This document shows positions 1-9,377 of a DNA stretch of 64,000 bases, piece by piece. This stretch comes from Pollutimonas sp035515055 (GTDB lineage: Bacteria > Pseudomonadota > Gammaproteobacteria > Burkholderiales > Burkholderiaceae_B), in assembly GCA_035515055.1 (NCBI GenBank), contig DATJBV010000025.1:1-64000 (forward strand). Reading direction: 5' to 3'. The notes below the pieces were generated by a model. The model did no database searches, was not told the DNA's origin, and saw nothing but the letters and a program-made list of their open reading frames with translations. The stretch's first letter is position 1. Each line of letters starts with the position of its first letter. A program made the position numbers and the translations under genes.

Positions 1-360
1 CGTTGGCCGGATAGTCAGGCCATTGCACTGGCCAAGGTCGAGTCCCAGCAGAAGACGGGACGGGATGCGGAGGCCATACCGTTCTTGCAAGACGTTATCA
101 AGCAGTGGCCCGATGTACCTCGCCTGCACCAATTATTGGCCCAAAGCCAGGAGCGACTGGGGCGGAAGGTTGCGGCGCGCCGCAGCATGGCTGCGTATTA
201 CGATCTTACCGGCGCGTTGCCCACGGCGGTAGAGCAGTTGCAGCAGGCGCGCCATATGACCAAGGATTTTTACGTCCAGTCCGAACTCGATGTACAGATC
301 CGAACCCTGAAAGAGCGATTGAAGGCCGATCGAGAATTGCTCGAGCGATTTAAGTCGTAG
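1..360 (+). CDS. M48-type metalloprotease/chaperone (BepA/YfgC-like), C-terminal part
   Basis: The reading frame is open from the first base and stops at 360, so the start and the zinc-protease domain lie outside the window. The visible 119 residues are helical and TPR-like, with a repeat around PFLQDVIKQWPDVPRLHQLL followed by a lysine- and arginine-rich coiled tail ending ERFKS. This matches from memory the C-terminal TPR of BepA/YfgC periplasmic proteases, which help assemble or degrade outer-membrane proteins such as LptD. Another TPR protein is possible because no catalytic HExxH is visible. It converges on the YheT-like hydrolase gene. Confidence 0.6.
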   Translation, partial: RWPDSQAIALAKVESQQKTGRDAEAIPFLQDVIKQWPDVPRLHQLLAQSQERLGRKVAARRSMAAYYDLTGALPTAVEQLQQARHMTKDFYVQSELDVQIRTLKERLKADRELLERFKS

Positions 361-394
361 GCGGCGGGCAAGGGGGGGCAGGCCGGTCGGCGAC

Positions 395-1486
395 TCAGGT
401 GCCGGTTTCAAAAAAGCGTGCCAGGCGCGTGGGTAGCCACCCGATATGGCCGGGCAAAGGCCCTGTCACAAACCCGACGTGGCCGCCTTGTGCAGGCTGA
501 TGCAGCAGTACGTGCCGGGAGCAGTCGTGCGAGCCGGGCAATGAAGGCTCCGGAATAAACGGGTCGTTGCGGGCATTAAGCACCAGCGTCGGTACGGCTA
601 TGCTTTTCAGGTGGGGTTTGCTCGAAGCGCGCGTCCAGTAATCCAGCGCGTTTTTATAGCCATGCATGGGCGCCGTGTACAAGTCATCGAATTCGCGCAA
701 GGTCTTGGTCTGGCTCAGGCGGTGAGCGTCGATATTCCCCGGGAAGCGGCGCGCCTTCTCCAGTATTTTGGTTCGCATCGTCTTAAGGAAGTTCCTTGAA
801 TACAAATGCCTGCCCAGCCAGGTCTTCGAGAGCTCGTCCCCGCAGGCCACGAGGTCCATCGGTACGGACACGGCGGCACAGGCGGCGAGCCAGGATAATT
901 GTTCCGCCCGCTCTCCCGCATACTTGAGCATGGCATTGCCGCCAAGCGACACCCCAATGGCATGCCAACGCGCAGAGGGCATCCGTTGTCGCGCAACATC
1001 GAAAATGAAATGGATGTCGTCGGAGTCGCCGGAAAAGTAGGCGCGGGCCATGCGGTTGGGAAACCCGGAGCAGCTGCGAAAGTGTGCAATGACCACTATC
1101 CAGCCGCGAGCGCGGAAATGTTGCGCGATCGCTTGTGCGTAATGGCTTTGGCTGCTGCCTTCGAGGCCGTGAAAAAGAAGTAGGGCTGGACTGTCCGGCG
1201 CGTGTGGGAGCGTGGCCCAGTCGTCCTCGCGCATCCAGCGTCTGGCAGCGGTATTGGCGAGTTGAGGTTCGGGCGTCGCGCTTGCGCCGGACGCAAGCCT
1301 GTCTGAAAACAGTCCGGGCCCTGTCCAGTCGAAATCGAGGAAGTCGCCGTCGGGCGTATTGACCCGTTCGCGCACGAAGGCGATCTGGTGATAGTGGGCC
1401 GCCAGCGCGCCGTATAGGGTCTGGACATGGCCGCCCGGCAGCCACCCGGGAGTGGGGCAGGCTGACGAGTCGATCCGGCCGATCAC
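395..1486 (-). CDS. YheT-family alpha/beta-fold hydrolase
   Basis: The 363-residue protein has the YheT/ABHD1-3 family layout: an N-terminal PGGHVQTLYG motif near residue 17, an oxyanion-type HGLEGSS near 106, the nucleophile elbow GVSLGG with Ser180, an acid in NARNDPFIP and a histidine in QGGHVGFV. Relatives are esterases or lipases of mostly unknown substrate. The start is a GTG two bases after the stop of the upstream zinc-finger gene, so the two are probably co-transcribed. Length is normal and nothing looks broken. Confidence 0.87.
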   Translation of the reverse strand: MIGRIDSSACPTPGWLPGGHVQTLYGALAAHYHQIAFVRERVNTPDGDFLDFDWTGPGLFSDRLASGASATPEPQLANTAARRWMREDDWATLPHAPDSPALLLFHGLEGSSQSHYAQAIAQHFRARGWIVVIAHFRSCSGFPNRMARAYFSGDSDDIHFIFDVARQRMPSARWHAIGVSLGGNAMLKYAGERAEQLSWLAACAAVSVPMDLVACGDELSKTWLGRHLYSRNFLKTMRTKILEKARRFPGNIDAHRLSQTKTLREFDDLYTAPMHGYKNALDYWTRASSKPHLKSIAVPTLVLNARNDPFIPEPSLPGSHDCSRHVLLHQPAQGGHVGFVTGPLPGHIGWLPTRLARFFETGT

Positions 1487-1488
1487 GA

Positions 1489-1701
1489 TCAGTGTCCGTG
1501 AACCTTCTCGCCTTCTTTAAGTTCGTAGGCCGTGCCGCAATAAGGGCAAATTGCCTTGCCCGTCTGGACGACCTCGATATAGACGCGGGGGTGCATGCTC
1601 CAAAGTGGGGCATTTGGCCCGGGGCAATAGACGGGCAAGTCGCTGGCGCCGACAAAAACGGTTTGGTTCTGGGGGACGATAGGTGTTCGGGTGCTGCTCA
1701 T
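1489..1701 (-). CDS. CHCC-type zinc-finger protein
   Basis: This 70-residue protein has the short zf-CHCC domain related to mitochondrial NDUFS6: a cysteine in LPVYCPGP, a histidine in WSMHPRVY, then CPYCG near residue 54, which together would bind one zinc ion. Free-standing copies are common in proteobacteria, often near ilvE or LPS genes, and their role is not established. A GGA purine stretch precedes the ATG. It lies 43 bases after ilvE on the same strand and just before the YheT gene, suggesting an ilvE-zf-yheT operon. Confidence 0.85.
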   Translation of the reverse strand: MSSTRTPIVPQNQTVFVGASDLPVYCPGPNAPLWSMHPRVYIEVVQTGKAICPYCGTAYELKEGEKVHGH

Positions 1702-1744
1702 GGTGAGTCCTGGAAGGTTGGAGGTAGGCAGGGCGGCATAGGGG

Positions 1745-2665
1745 CTATACCTTGCTTAACCAATGATGATATTTCGGGTTTTTGCCGTTGACGATGTCAA
1801 AGAAGGCCTGTTGCAGTTTCTCGGTAATAGGGCCGCGGCGGCCTGTTCCGATGACGCGACGGTCGATCTCGCGTATGGGTGTGACTTCGGCGGCGGTGCC
1901 GGTAAAGAATGCTTCGTCGGCAATATACAGATCGTCGCGCGTGAGGCGCCTGGTGGCTACGGTTATGCCCAGGTCGCCGGCAATGGCGTGCAGCGTCGAC
2001 CGTGTGATGCCGGTAAGTGCGGACGCGATCTCCGGCTCGATCAGGACGCCGTCTTTGACGATGAAGATGTTTTCGCCCGAGCCCTCGGCGACGAAGCCGT
2101 CGGTGTCGAGCAGGATGGCTTCATCGTATCCGTGGTCGAGTGCCTCGGCATTGGCGAGTATGGAGTTGGCGTAGGTGCTGGCAACTTTCGCGCGAGGCAT
2201 GGTCACATTCACGTGCTGTCGCGCGTATGACGAGATCTTGACGCGTATACCTTGCTGTAGCGCTTCGTCGCCAAGATAAGCTCCCCAAGGCCAGGCGGCA
2301 ATTGCAATGTGGACCTTGGCGCCCTTGGGTGACACGCCCATTTTTTCAGAGCCATAGAAAACCAGCGGGCGGATGTAGCACGACTCGAGCTCGTTGCGGC
2401 GCACGACTTCCAATTGCGCCGCATTGATGGTTTCCTGGTCATACGGAATGTTCATCTGATAGATGTGTGCCGAATTGAACAGTCGCTTGGTATGGTCGGC
2501 CAGCCGGAAGACGGCCGTCCCGATGTGGGAGTTATAGGCGCGTACCCCTTCAAATACGGCCAGCCCGTAATGCAAGGAATGAGTCAGGACATGCGTGGTG
2601 GCGTTGCGCCACGGCACCATTTCACCGTCGTACCAGATAAATCCATCGCGATCGGACATCGACAT
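1745..2665 (-). CDS. ilvE: Branched-chain amino acid aminotransferase
   Basis: A class IV PLP aminotransferase of 306 residues. It transfers the amino group between glutamate and the 2-oxo acids of leucine, isoleucine and valine in the cytoplasm. The likely PLP lysine is Lys160 in MPRAKVAS, and the family signature EGSGENIFIV follows near residue 195. A strong GGGGGA ribosome-binding site lies 8 bases before the ATG. It is first in its transcription unit and divergent from azlCD, which encode a branched-chain amino acid exporter, so the pairing is metabolically coherent. Confidence 0.96.
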   Translation of the reverse strand: MSMSDRDGFIWYDGEMVPWRNATTHVLTHSLHYGLAVFEGVRAYNSHIGTAVFRLADHTKRLFNSAHIYQMNIPYDQETINAAQLEVVRRNELESCYIRPLVFYGSEKMGVSPKGAKVHIAIAAWPWGAYLGDEALQQGIRVKISSYARQHVNVTMPRAKVASTYANSILANAEALDHGYDEAILLDTDGFVAEGSGENIFIVKDGVLIEPEIASALTGITRSTLHAIAGDLGITVATRRLTRDDLYIADEAFFTGTAAEVTPIREIDRRVIGTGRRGPITEKLQQAFFDIVNGKNPKYHHWLSKV

Positions 2666-2747
2666 AATGTTCCCCCAAAGATGAACTGCGATTGTAGCAA
2701 GTGCGCAGGCTTACAATAACCGCTTTTGAAGCCCGGGATTTCATCTC

Positions 2748-3488
2748 TTGACTGTGCCAAGCAACATCGCCCGATACCTTCCGGGCAAAGATAATCGGCG
2801 CCAATTTCGCCTTGGCGTACACGATGTCCTCACCGCTCTAGTTGCCACTTCCACATGGGGCTTCGTGACCGGGATAGCGCTCGTCAAGGCCGGACTTACC
2901 GAAGGAATGGCAACGCTGATGACGCTAATGGTCTACGCCGGCTCGGCGCAGCTGACGTCCCTGCCGCTCATCCAGTCCCTGGCTCCGTTGTGGCTGATCT
3001 TTGCCGCCGGCTTTGTCGTAAACATCCGTTTTATTATTTTTGGCGCCGCTCTGCAGCCCTTTTTTCGTCATCTCCCATGGCCGAAGCGGCTCGGGCTAGG
3101 CTTCTTCTCGACGGATATCGGCTTCGTGCTGTTCATGGGCCGCTACGGCGCGAGCAGAGAGAAAGCCAGCACAAGCCATCTCTGGTATTACCTGGGCGTG
3201 ATCGGTCCGGGGTGGTTGAGCTGGAATGTTTTCTCGCTGTTGGGCGTTTACTTGGGCGGTCACGTTCCCGCGTCGTGGTCTTTGGAGTTTGCGGCGACCC
3301 TGGCCTTGATGGCCATCGTCATTCCGCTGGTGCAGACCAGGCCCATGCTTGTGTGCCTGCTGGTGGCGGGCGGCATTGCCTGGATGGGCCAGCCGTTGCC
3401 ACTGCGCATGGGGCTGGCCGCCGCCGTCGTGGGTGGTGTAATCGCCGGCGTCCTGGCCGAGCGCATGCAGCGGAATAGAAAGTCATGA
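2748..3488 (+). CDS. azlC: AzlC family branched-chain amino acid exporter, large subunit
   Basis: This 246-residue, strongly hydrophobic protein has about seven or eight membrane segments and the AzlC signature region VYAGSAQLTSLPLI. AzlC with AzlD forms an inner-membrane exporter for branched-chain amino acids or their analogues. The proposed start is a TTG; no better ATG lies upstream in frame and the ribosome-binding site is weak, so the exact start is uncertain. Its stop overlaps the azlD start. It is divergent from ilvE. Confidence 0.88.
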   Translation: MTVPSNIARYLPGKDNRRQFRLGVHDVLTALVATSTWGFVTGIALVKAGLTEGMATLMTLMVYAGSAQLTSLPLIQSLAPLWLIFAAGFVVNIRFIIFGAALQPFFRHLPWPKRLGLGFFSTDIGFVLFMGRYGASREKASTSHLWYYLGVIGPGWLSWNVFSLLGVYLGGHVPASWSLEFAATLALMAIVIPLVQTRPMLVCLLVAGGIAWMGQPLPLRMGLAAAVVGGVIAGVLAERMQRNRKS

Positions 3489-3850
3489 TTGCAGCTGAAC
3501 CATTCGATTGGTATATCTTCGGTGCCATTGCATTGCTTACGCTATGCAGTTTGTTGACACGCGCAGGGTATTTCTTGTTCGGCGATCATTTCCCCCTGAC
3601 CGACTCCGTGCGGAGCGCATTGCGCTATGCGCCCACTGCGGCGCTCATCGGTATCGTCACGCCCGAACTGCTTCCGTGGCACGAAGGCGTCGGATACGTG
3701 TTCGACATCAAGGTGGTGGCCGCCGCGATCGCGGTCCTCATTTATATGCGGACACGCAGCAGCCTGCTTGTGATTGTGGCGGGCATGGCGGCCTTTTGGA
3801 TACTGCGGGCGGCGTTACACGCACCGTCCTTGGGGATAGCCGCGGGGTAA
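3485..3850 (+). CDS. azlD: AzlD family branched-chain amino acid exporter, small subunit
   Basis: A 121-residue membrane protein with about four hydrophobic segments, typical of AzlD, the small partner of AzlC. Its ATG overlaps the azlC stop in an ATGA arrangement, so translation is probably coupled. The motif LRYAPTAALIGIVTPELL near residue 43 is typical of the family. Only a weak hairpin (AAAAGC/GCTTTT, 3850-3865) follows the gene. Confidence 0.88.
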   Translation: MIAAEPFDWYIFGAIALLTLCSLLTRAGYFLFGDHFPLTDSVRSALRYAPTAALIGIVTPELLPWHEGVGYVFDIKVVAAAIAVLIYMRTRSSLLVIVAGMAAFWILRAALHAPSLGIAAG

Positions 3851-4006
3851 AAAGCGTATGCTTTTCACGACACTATGACTCTTTTATCTGACCTGAGCGT
3901 CGCTGAAAGCAAGCCGAGCATCGGACGCGACCCATGCTGGGCTAAAATGGAGCGGTTATAAAAGCTACACGCGGGGTACTCCTGCGTCGGGCGCCAACCA
4001 CTTTCA

Positions 4007-5386
4007 ATGACAGAAATTACAAACCCTCAAACAGAAGCACCTGCCGCCACTTTTTCCGATTTCGGCCTGCATCCCAGCATTCTCGTAGCCGTTGCCGCAA
4101 CCGGATATACGATCCCTACGCCCATCCAGGCCCAAGCCATCCCTATTGTGATGGATGGCAGGGACGTAATGGGTGCGGCTCAAACCGGTACTGGAAAGAC
4201 TGCGGCATTCACTCTGCCCATCCTGCATCGGCTCATGCAGTATGCGAGCACCAGTGCTTCGCCGGCGCGACATCCGGTCCGGGCGTTGATTCTCACGCCT
4301 ACCCGCGAACTGGCTGATCAGGTTTCCGACAGTGTCATCACATACAGCAAGGCAACGCCTCTGCGTTCGGCAGTGGTGTTCGGCGGTGTCGATATCGGTC
4401 CACAGCGGGACGCACTGCGCCGCGGATGTGAAGTCCTTATCGCTACCCCGGGCCGTTTGCTGGATCATATCGAACAGAAAAATGTCAGCCTTGGCCAGGT
4501 GGGCATCCTGGTGCTCGACGAAGCGGACCGCATGCTCGACATGGGCTTCCTGCCCGACCTGGATCGCATCATGCGGTTGCTGCCGGCGAATCGCCAGGGC
4601 TTGCTGTTTTCGGCCACGTTCAGCAACGAAATTCGCAAGCTCGGCCGCACCTATCTAAAAAACCCCGCCGAGATCGAAGTCGCCGCCCGTAATGCAACCG
4701 CCGAGAACGTTACCCAAATCGCCTATGCGTTGCCCAGCAGCGCCAAACGCGCCGCGGTTGTGCATTTGGTCAAATCCCGCGGCTTCAACCAGGTCATTGT
4801 TTTCTCCAATACCAAAATAGGGACTAGCCGCCTGGCGCGCGAACTACTGCGCGACGGTGTGAAGGCAGAATCGATTCACGGCGACAAAAGCCAGCTCGAC
4901 CGCATGAAGGCGCTCGAAGCCTTCAAGGCAGGCGAGCTTGAAGTCCTTGTGGCAACAGACGTTGCGGCCCGCGGCCTCGATGTGGCGGGTGTGCCGTGCG
5001 TCATCAATTACGACCTTCCGCACAACGCGGAAGACTATGTGCATCGCATCGGCCGAACTGGCCGCGCCGGCGCCTCGGGCGAAGCCATTGCGTTCTTTAC
5101 GCCCGAAGAAGAGAGGTACCTGCTCGACATCGAAAAGATGATCAAGTTCAAGATACCGCGTGGCGAACTCAATATGCCCGCTCCGGTGCGTGCGATATCT
5201 GCACCGACGCGCACTGAACGGCGCCCTTATTCGTCGCATTCGGCGGCGCCGCGCATGACCGACGACTTCTTTTCCCGTCCCTATGTCCCTTCGGCATCGC
5301 CGAATGCGCCAGCAGGCAATGCGTCGCCCGCATCAGCGGCGCCCAGCAAGAAGCCGGTGGGCGTCCTACTGGGCGGCAGAGGCTAA
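4007..5386 (+). CDS. rhlE: DEAD-box RNA helicase, RhlE type
   Basis: This 459-residue ATP-dependent RNA helicase carries the ordered motifs AQTGTGKT (58-65), PTRELA, DEAD in VLDEADRMLD near 170, SAT in LLFSATFS and HRIGRTGR near 347, followed by a low-complexity Pro/Ala/Ser tail. RhlE-type helicases remodel rRNA and mRNA, for example in ribosome maturation. The tail lacks the RNA-binding domain of DbpA or CsdA, which supports RhlE. About 155 bases of non-coding DNA precede the start. The last 21 bases overlap the convergent thioredoxin gene. Confidence 0.9.
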   Translation: MTEITNPQTEAPAATFSDFGLHPSILVAVAATGYTIPTPIQAQAIPIVMDGRDVMGAAQTGTGKTAAFTLPILHRLMQYASTSASPARHPVRALILTPTRELADQVSDSVITYSKATPLRSAVVFGGVDIGPQRDALRRGCEVLIATPGRLLDHIEQKNVSLGQVGILVLDEADRMLDMGFLPDLDRIMRLLPANRQGLLFSATFSNEIRKLGRTYLKNPAEIEVAARNATAENVTQIAYALPSSAKRAAVVHLVKSRGFNQVIVFSNTKIGTSRLARELLRDGVKAESIHGDKSQLDRMKALEAFKAGELEVLVATDVAARGLDVAGVPCVINYDLPHNAEDYVHRIGRTGRAGASGEAIAFFTPEEERYLLDIEKMIKFKIPRGELNMPAPVRAISAPTRTERRPYSSHSAAPRMTDDFFSRPYVPSASPNAPAGNASPASAAPSKKPVGVLLGGRG

Positions 5387-5755
5387 TAGCGTCTGAAGGG
5401 CCGCCGGCCCGCTTTCAATAGGGGGCGTGTTTTCATCCAGGTGGCGTATCAGGCGTTCAAGATGTTCTATATGCGGCAGCAGCGCGCCATAGAATATATT
5501 GCCGCGCTCGGCCTGTATAAGTATCGTCGGAAAATTCTCGACATCTTCTTCGCCCAGCAGGTCGGCATTATCTTCAATATCGATCCACACGAACGTATGC
5601 TGTGGCCAACGGGCCGCCAACGCGTTGAAGCTGGGTTGGTATTCGGTGCATGTGTCGCACCAAGCCGCGCAATAGCACGCCACGATCAGGCCATGGGCCT
5701 GGTTCAGGCGCGCGTGCAGAGCTTTCAGGTCATGATGAGGATTAAGTACTGGCAT
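5366..5755 (-). CDS. Thioredoxin-fold protein with CDTC active site
   Basis: The 129-residue protein has a thioredoxin fold without a signal peptide. The active site is Cys33-Asp-Thr-Cys36 in AAWCDTCTEY, with the cis-proline loop in VENFPTILI. The CDTC motif differs from the classical CGPC, so redox potential or partner may differ from housekeeping thioredoxin. It is a stand-alone gene converging on rhlE, with a 21-base overlap of coding ends. A role in disulphide reduction is a family inference. Confidence 0.85.
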   Translation of the reverse strand: MPVLNPHHDLKALHARLNQAHGLIVACYCAAWCDTCTEYQPSFNALAARWPQHTFVWIDIEDNADLLGEEDVENFPTILIQAERGNIFYGALLPHIEHLERLIRHLDENTPPIESGPAALQTLLASAAQ

Positions 5756-5816
5756 AGAGACAAATACCCCGTGGTTTGACTTATGATAGCCATGTCAATA
5801 ATTGAAGATACCAGCA

Positions 5817-6599
5817 ATGAGCCAATCTGAACTTGCCGTGCTTGAACGACCTCGTGCAACCACCGGCATTGCGGCGGTGGGCCTGGCTTTCAAACGGGCG
5901 CTCGTTTCGCAGTGCCACCCCAAGATGCTCGCAGCGTTGTTTTTGCCGTTTCTTATTGCGTTGCTCGGGGCCATTATATTGCTCTGGGCGTTCTGGACGC
6001 CGTTGACCGACTGGCTGAATATGCAGGCGGCCCAGTGGGACATCGTGAACCAAGTCGATGAGTGGATGCTGGCCATTGGCCTGTTCTCTATAAAGCTCTA
6101 TCTGGTGCCTATACTGGCTGTGGGAATACTGTTGCCAATGTCAGGAATACTTGGCCTTGTTATTGCCGCCGTATTCGTCATGCCTATTGTATTGCGCCAT
6201 CTCGAGAAACGGGACTACCCGGGTCTCCAACGGCAGGGGCAGTACAGTACGGCGGTCGGCGCGTGGAATGCCGTGTGGGTTGGAGCACTGTTCGTCCTGG
6301 GCTGGCTGGTAACCATGCCTTTATGGCTCATACCGCCCTTGCCGGTATTGCTGCCAATTTTCTGGTGGTCGTTCGCCTTTACACGGATGCTGCGCGTCGA
6401 CGCCATCATCGAGCACGCTACACCCCAGGAACGGCGCCTCATTTGGCGGCGCCATAATCGCCAGCTCTGGCTTATCGGCGTGTGCCTCTCCCTGATAAAC
6501 TTGTTTCCTCCCGCTTGGCTGGTGCTGCCGGTATTCTCGGCCCTGGTGTTTGCGCATTTCAGCCTGGAAGCATTGCGTCAACTGCGCGCGCGCTCCTGA
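5817..6599 (+). CDS. EI24/CysZ-like membrane protein
   Basis: This 260-residue protein has four or more long hydrophobic helices and an overall pattern like EI24-domain proteins, a superfamily that includes the sulfate transporter CysZ. The ATG at 5817 is chosen over an in-frame TTG 15 bases upstream. It ends 34 bases before the CinA-like gene on the same strand. Nothing nearby concerns sulfate, so I would not call it CysZ. Confidence 0.72.
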   Translation: MSQSELAVLERPRATTGIAAVGLAFKRALVSQCHPKMLAALFLPFLIALLGAIILLWAFWTPLTDWLNMQAAQWDIVNQVDEWMLAIGLFSIKLYLVPILAVGILLPMSGILGLVIAAVFVMPIVLRHLEKRDYPGLQRQGQYSTAVGAWNAVWVGALFVLGWLVTMPLWLIPPLPVLLPIFWWSFAFTRMLRVDAIIEHATPQERRLIWRRHNRQLWLIGVCLSLINLFPPAWLVLPVFSALVFAHFSLEALRQLRARS

Positions 6600-6633
6600 T
6601 CGGCGCCCGTTCCCCATAGACAAGGTCCCTGCC

Positions 6634-7440
6634 ATGATTGCCACTGCCAGCCCGAAAATACGGCTCATCATCATTGGTGACGAAATTCTATCCGGCCGAC
6701 GGCAAGACAAGCATTTTTCCAAGCTGGTCGAACTATTGTCCCAGCGTGGCCTGCAATTGTGGGGTGCCGAGATCATCTCCGATGACCGCGCCACTATCGC
6801 TGCCACGCTCAGGCGCAGTTTCGCCACCCCCGATATCGTCTTTTGCTGCGGCGGCATTGGCGCCACGCCCGACGACCAGACGCGGCAGGGCGCCGCCGAG
6901 GCGCTGGGGGTGGATCTGGAACTGCATCCCGAGGCCGCACGCCTTATCGCCGAACGCTGTGCCGATAATGAACGCCGAGGCCAAGGCAGCGGCGACATGT
7001 CGTTGCCTGAAAACCAGCAACGGCTGCAAATGGGAATGTTTCCCGTGGGCGCGGAAATCGTGCCTAACGGCTACAACAAGATCCCCGGTTTTTATATTCA
7101 GAATCATACGTTCATGCCGGGGTTTCCCGTCATGGCGTGGCCAATGATGGAATGGACGCTCGATAACCGTTATTTGTCATTGCATCATATTGTCACGCGT
7201 GTCGAGCATTCGTTCTTGGCATTTCGGCTTCCGGAATCCCGCATTACTCCCGCGCTGGAAGAACTCGAGCGCAGATGGCCTGGCATCAAGGCCTTCAGTC
7301 TGCCCAGCATGGGCGAGACGGGCCACCCCCACATCGATCTGGGGGTCAAGGGTGAGCCCGCGGCAGCCGCGGAGGCGCTCGCCTATCTGCGGGCAGAGGT
7401 GCTACGAGTTGGTGGCGAACTGACGCCGCCCGCAAAATAA
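6634..7440 (+). CDS. CinA N-terminal-like molybdopterin-binding domain protein
   Basis: The 268-residue protein corresponds to the N-terminal MoCF-type domain of CinA (competence/damage-inducible protein A), with IIIGDEILSGRRQDKHF near residue 12 and CCGGIGATPDDQTR near 70. The C-terminal nicotinamide-nucleotide amidase domain of full CinA is absent, which is common for this stand-alone subfamily. The start is the ATG at 6634; an upstream in-frame GTG inside the EI24-like gene is less likely. The substrate of this short form is unknown. Confidence 0.85.
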   Translation: MIATASPKIRLIIIGDEILSGRRQDKHFSKLVELLSQRGLQLWGAEIISDDRATIAATLRRSFATPDIVFCCGGIGATPDDQTRQGAAEALGVDLELHPEAARLIAERCADNERRGQGSGDMSLPENQQRLQMGMFPVGAEIVPNGYNKIPGFYIQNHTFMPGFPVMAWPMMEWTLDNRYLSLHHIVTRVEHSFLAFRLPESRITPALEELERRWPGIKAFSLPSMGETGHPHIDLGVKGEPAAAAEALAYLRAEVLRVGGELTPPAK

Positions 7441-7503
7441 CGCTTGCCAGGGTGTATAAAAGTTTCATAATATGGAATTGTTGCGTCGCATCATAATTAG
7501 GCC

Positions 7504-8328
7504 ATGCTAACTTCCAATTCAATTTCCGTCTCATCCGCTAATGTCTCTCCGGTCAGGGATGTGCCCGTGCGGGATTCCCCCATCACCATACAAGTGCTGG
7601 AGCGGGCCATGCGCCTGCTCGATGTTCTTGCGCGGCAGGCGGACCCTGTACCCCTCAAGGACCTTGCGGCCGCTACAGGATTGCATACTTCCACGACCCA
7701 TCGCATTCTTAACGACCTGGTGGTGGGGCGCTATGTCGAACGCGTGGACAGCGGCTTGTATCAGTTGGGCATGCGCCTGCTCGAACTCGGCTCCCTGGTC
7801 AAGGGCCGGCTCAATGTGCGGGAAGTCGCGTTGGAACCCATGCGCGAACTCCATAAGTTAACAGGGCAAACGGTCAATTTGTCCATGCAGCAGGGCGACG
7901 AGATCATTTATATCGAACGCGCCTGGAGCGAACGTTCCGGCATGCAAGTAGTGCGCGCCATCGGCGGACGCGCGCCGCTGCACCTGACGTCCACCGGCAA
8001 GCTGTTCCTTTCGGTAAGCGACCCGCGCCAGGTGCGGGCCTATGCCATGCGCACGGGCCTTGCGGGCACGACGCGCAATAGCATTACACAAACCGATCAA
8101 CTCGAACGCGACCTCGCGCTGGTGCGCAGGCATGGCTATTCACGCGACAACGAAGAACTGGAACTCGGGGTGCGCTGCATAGCTGCCGGTATTTACGATG
8201 ACACCGGGAAATTGCAAGCCGGCCTTTCGATTTCGGCGCCTGCCGAGCGTATGCGCGATGAATGGATCGACATCCTATTGCGGACGGCTGCGCAGATATC
8301 CGAAGCGCTGGGCTACGAAGAGCCATAA
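7504..8328 (+). CDS. IclR family transcriptional regulator
   Basis: A 274-residue IclR-type regulator: an N-terminal winged helix-turn-helix at about residues 28-85 (LKDLAAATGLHTSTTHRIL) and a C-terminal ligand-binding domain with the ELGVRCIAAGIYD region. IclR proteins sense small carboxylic or aromatic acids and repress or activate catabolic genes. It faces a Bug-type binding protein gene across a shared hairpin terminator, so the ligand may be related to that transport substrate, but this is only a neighbour inference. Confidence 0.92.
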   Translation: MLTSNSISVSSANVSPVRDVPVRDSPITIQVLERAMRLLDVLARQADPVPLKDLAAATGLHTSTTHRILNDLVVGRYVERVDSGLYQLGMRLLELGSLVKGRLNVREVALEPMRELHKLTGQTVNLSMQQGDEIIYIERAWSERSGMQVVRAIGGRAPLHLTSTGKLFLSVSDPRQVRAYAMRTGLAGTTRNSITQTDQLERDLALVRRHGYSRDNEELELGVRCIAAGIYDDTGKLQAGLSISAPAERMRDEWIDILLRTAAQISEALGYEEP

Positions 8329-8330
8329 AA

Positions 8331-8370
8331 CGCTAGCCCGCAGCAACGTCTGTGTTGCTGCGGGCTAGCG
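8331..8370. terminator. Bidirectional hairpin terminator between iclR-type and bug genes
   Basis: A perfect 17-base stem (CGCTAGCCCGCAGCAAC and its complement) with a six-base loop sits three bases after the regulator stop and 26 bases beyond the bug stop. It has no long T-run on either side, but its position between converging genes fits a terminator or an RNA 3' end stabiliser. Confidence 0.7.
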
Positions 8371-8396
8371 GTCCGCTGTCGTATCGGGCAGGTAGA

Positions 8397-9377
8397 TTAC
8401 TGCGCTTGCAGGCCTGCTTTCTTGAACAGTTCGCCCCACTGCGGCACTTGCTGTTCCACTTTCTTTTTCAGCGCGTCAGGATTGGCTTCGGCGGTCATGA
8501 CTGTTGCGCCCAATCCGGCCATGCGCTTCTGGAATTCGGGGTTGGCGAGTCCAGCCTGCAAGGCGCTGACCAGCTTGTCGGTGACTGGCTTCGGTGTGCC
8601 TTTAGGTGCCCACATGCCGTGCCAGATACCCACTTCGAAATCCTTGAAACCGGCTTCCTGCATGGTTGGCAGGTCGGGCAGCGTAGCGACGCGCTGCTTG
8701 CTGGTGACAGCGTAAGCCTTGACCGTGCCTGCCTTGATGTGCTGCGTTGTATTGGTTGTTTGATCGCACATGACATCGACTTGTTTGCCGAGCAGGTCGT
8801 TCATGGCGGGGCCGGTACCCTTGTAGGGAATAGTCAGAAGATCGACGCCCAGCGCATTGGTGAACATTGTGCCGCAAAGATGGCTGGCGGCGCCAATGCC
8901 GGCATTGGCCAACGATACCTTGTCTTTGTTCGCCTTCAGGTAGGCAACAAGCTCTTGGATGTTGTTGGCCGGGAAGTCTGAACGGGCGATGATGGTCATG
9001 GGAACGTCGACGACCAGGCCGATAGGCTCGAAACTGGTGAAGGCGTCGTAGCCGGGATTCTTGTACAGCGATGCGGCGGTGGAGAAGCCAATGTGCATCA
9101 GCAAGATGCTATAGCCGTCCGGCTTGGCGCGTGCCACGGTGCTGGTGCCGATGGTGCCGCCGGCGCCGCCCTTGTTTTCCACGACGACCGTCTGGCCGAG
9201 CGTGGGGCGCATTGCTTCAGCGAGTGAGCGAGCTACGTTATCGGTGGGACCGCCAGCCGAGAAAGGCACGATCATGCTGAGGGAGTGATCGGGATAGTCG
9301 GCGGAATGAACCGCGCCCGTGCCGGCCAAGGCGGTGAAAACAAGGGCTGAGGCCAGCTTCAAAGTGTAATGCTTCAT
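8397..9377 (-). CDS. Bug-family tripartite tricarboxylate transporter substrate-binding protein
   Basis: A 326-residue periplasmic binding protein with a Sec signal peptide ending near AVHSA (residues 1-25). The mature protein begins ADYPDHSLSMIVPFSAGGPTD, diagnostic of the Bug family, which is hugely expanded in Bordetella relatives. These proteins capture carboxylates, nicotinate or similar compounds. No TctA or TctB membrane subunit lies beside it, so it is an orphan binding protein. The facing IclR-type gene may control it. Confidence 0.94.
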   Translation of the reverse strand: MKHYTLKLASALVFTALAGTGAVHSADYPDHSLSMIVPFSAGGPTDNVARSLAEAMRPTLGQTVVVENKGGAGGTIGTSTVARAKPDGYSILLMHIGFSTAASLYKNPGYDAFTSFEPIGLVVDVPMTIIARSDFPANNIQELVAYLKANKDKVSLANAGIGAASHLCGTMFTNALGVDLLTIPYKGTGPAMNDLLGKQVDVMCDQTTNTTQHIKAGTVKAYAVTSKQRVATLPDLPTMQEAGFKDFEVGIWHGMWAPKGTPKPVTDKLVSALQAGLANPEFQKRMAGLGATVMTAEANPDALKKKVEQQVPQWGELFKKAGLQAQ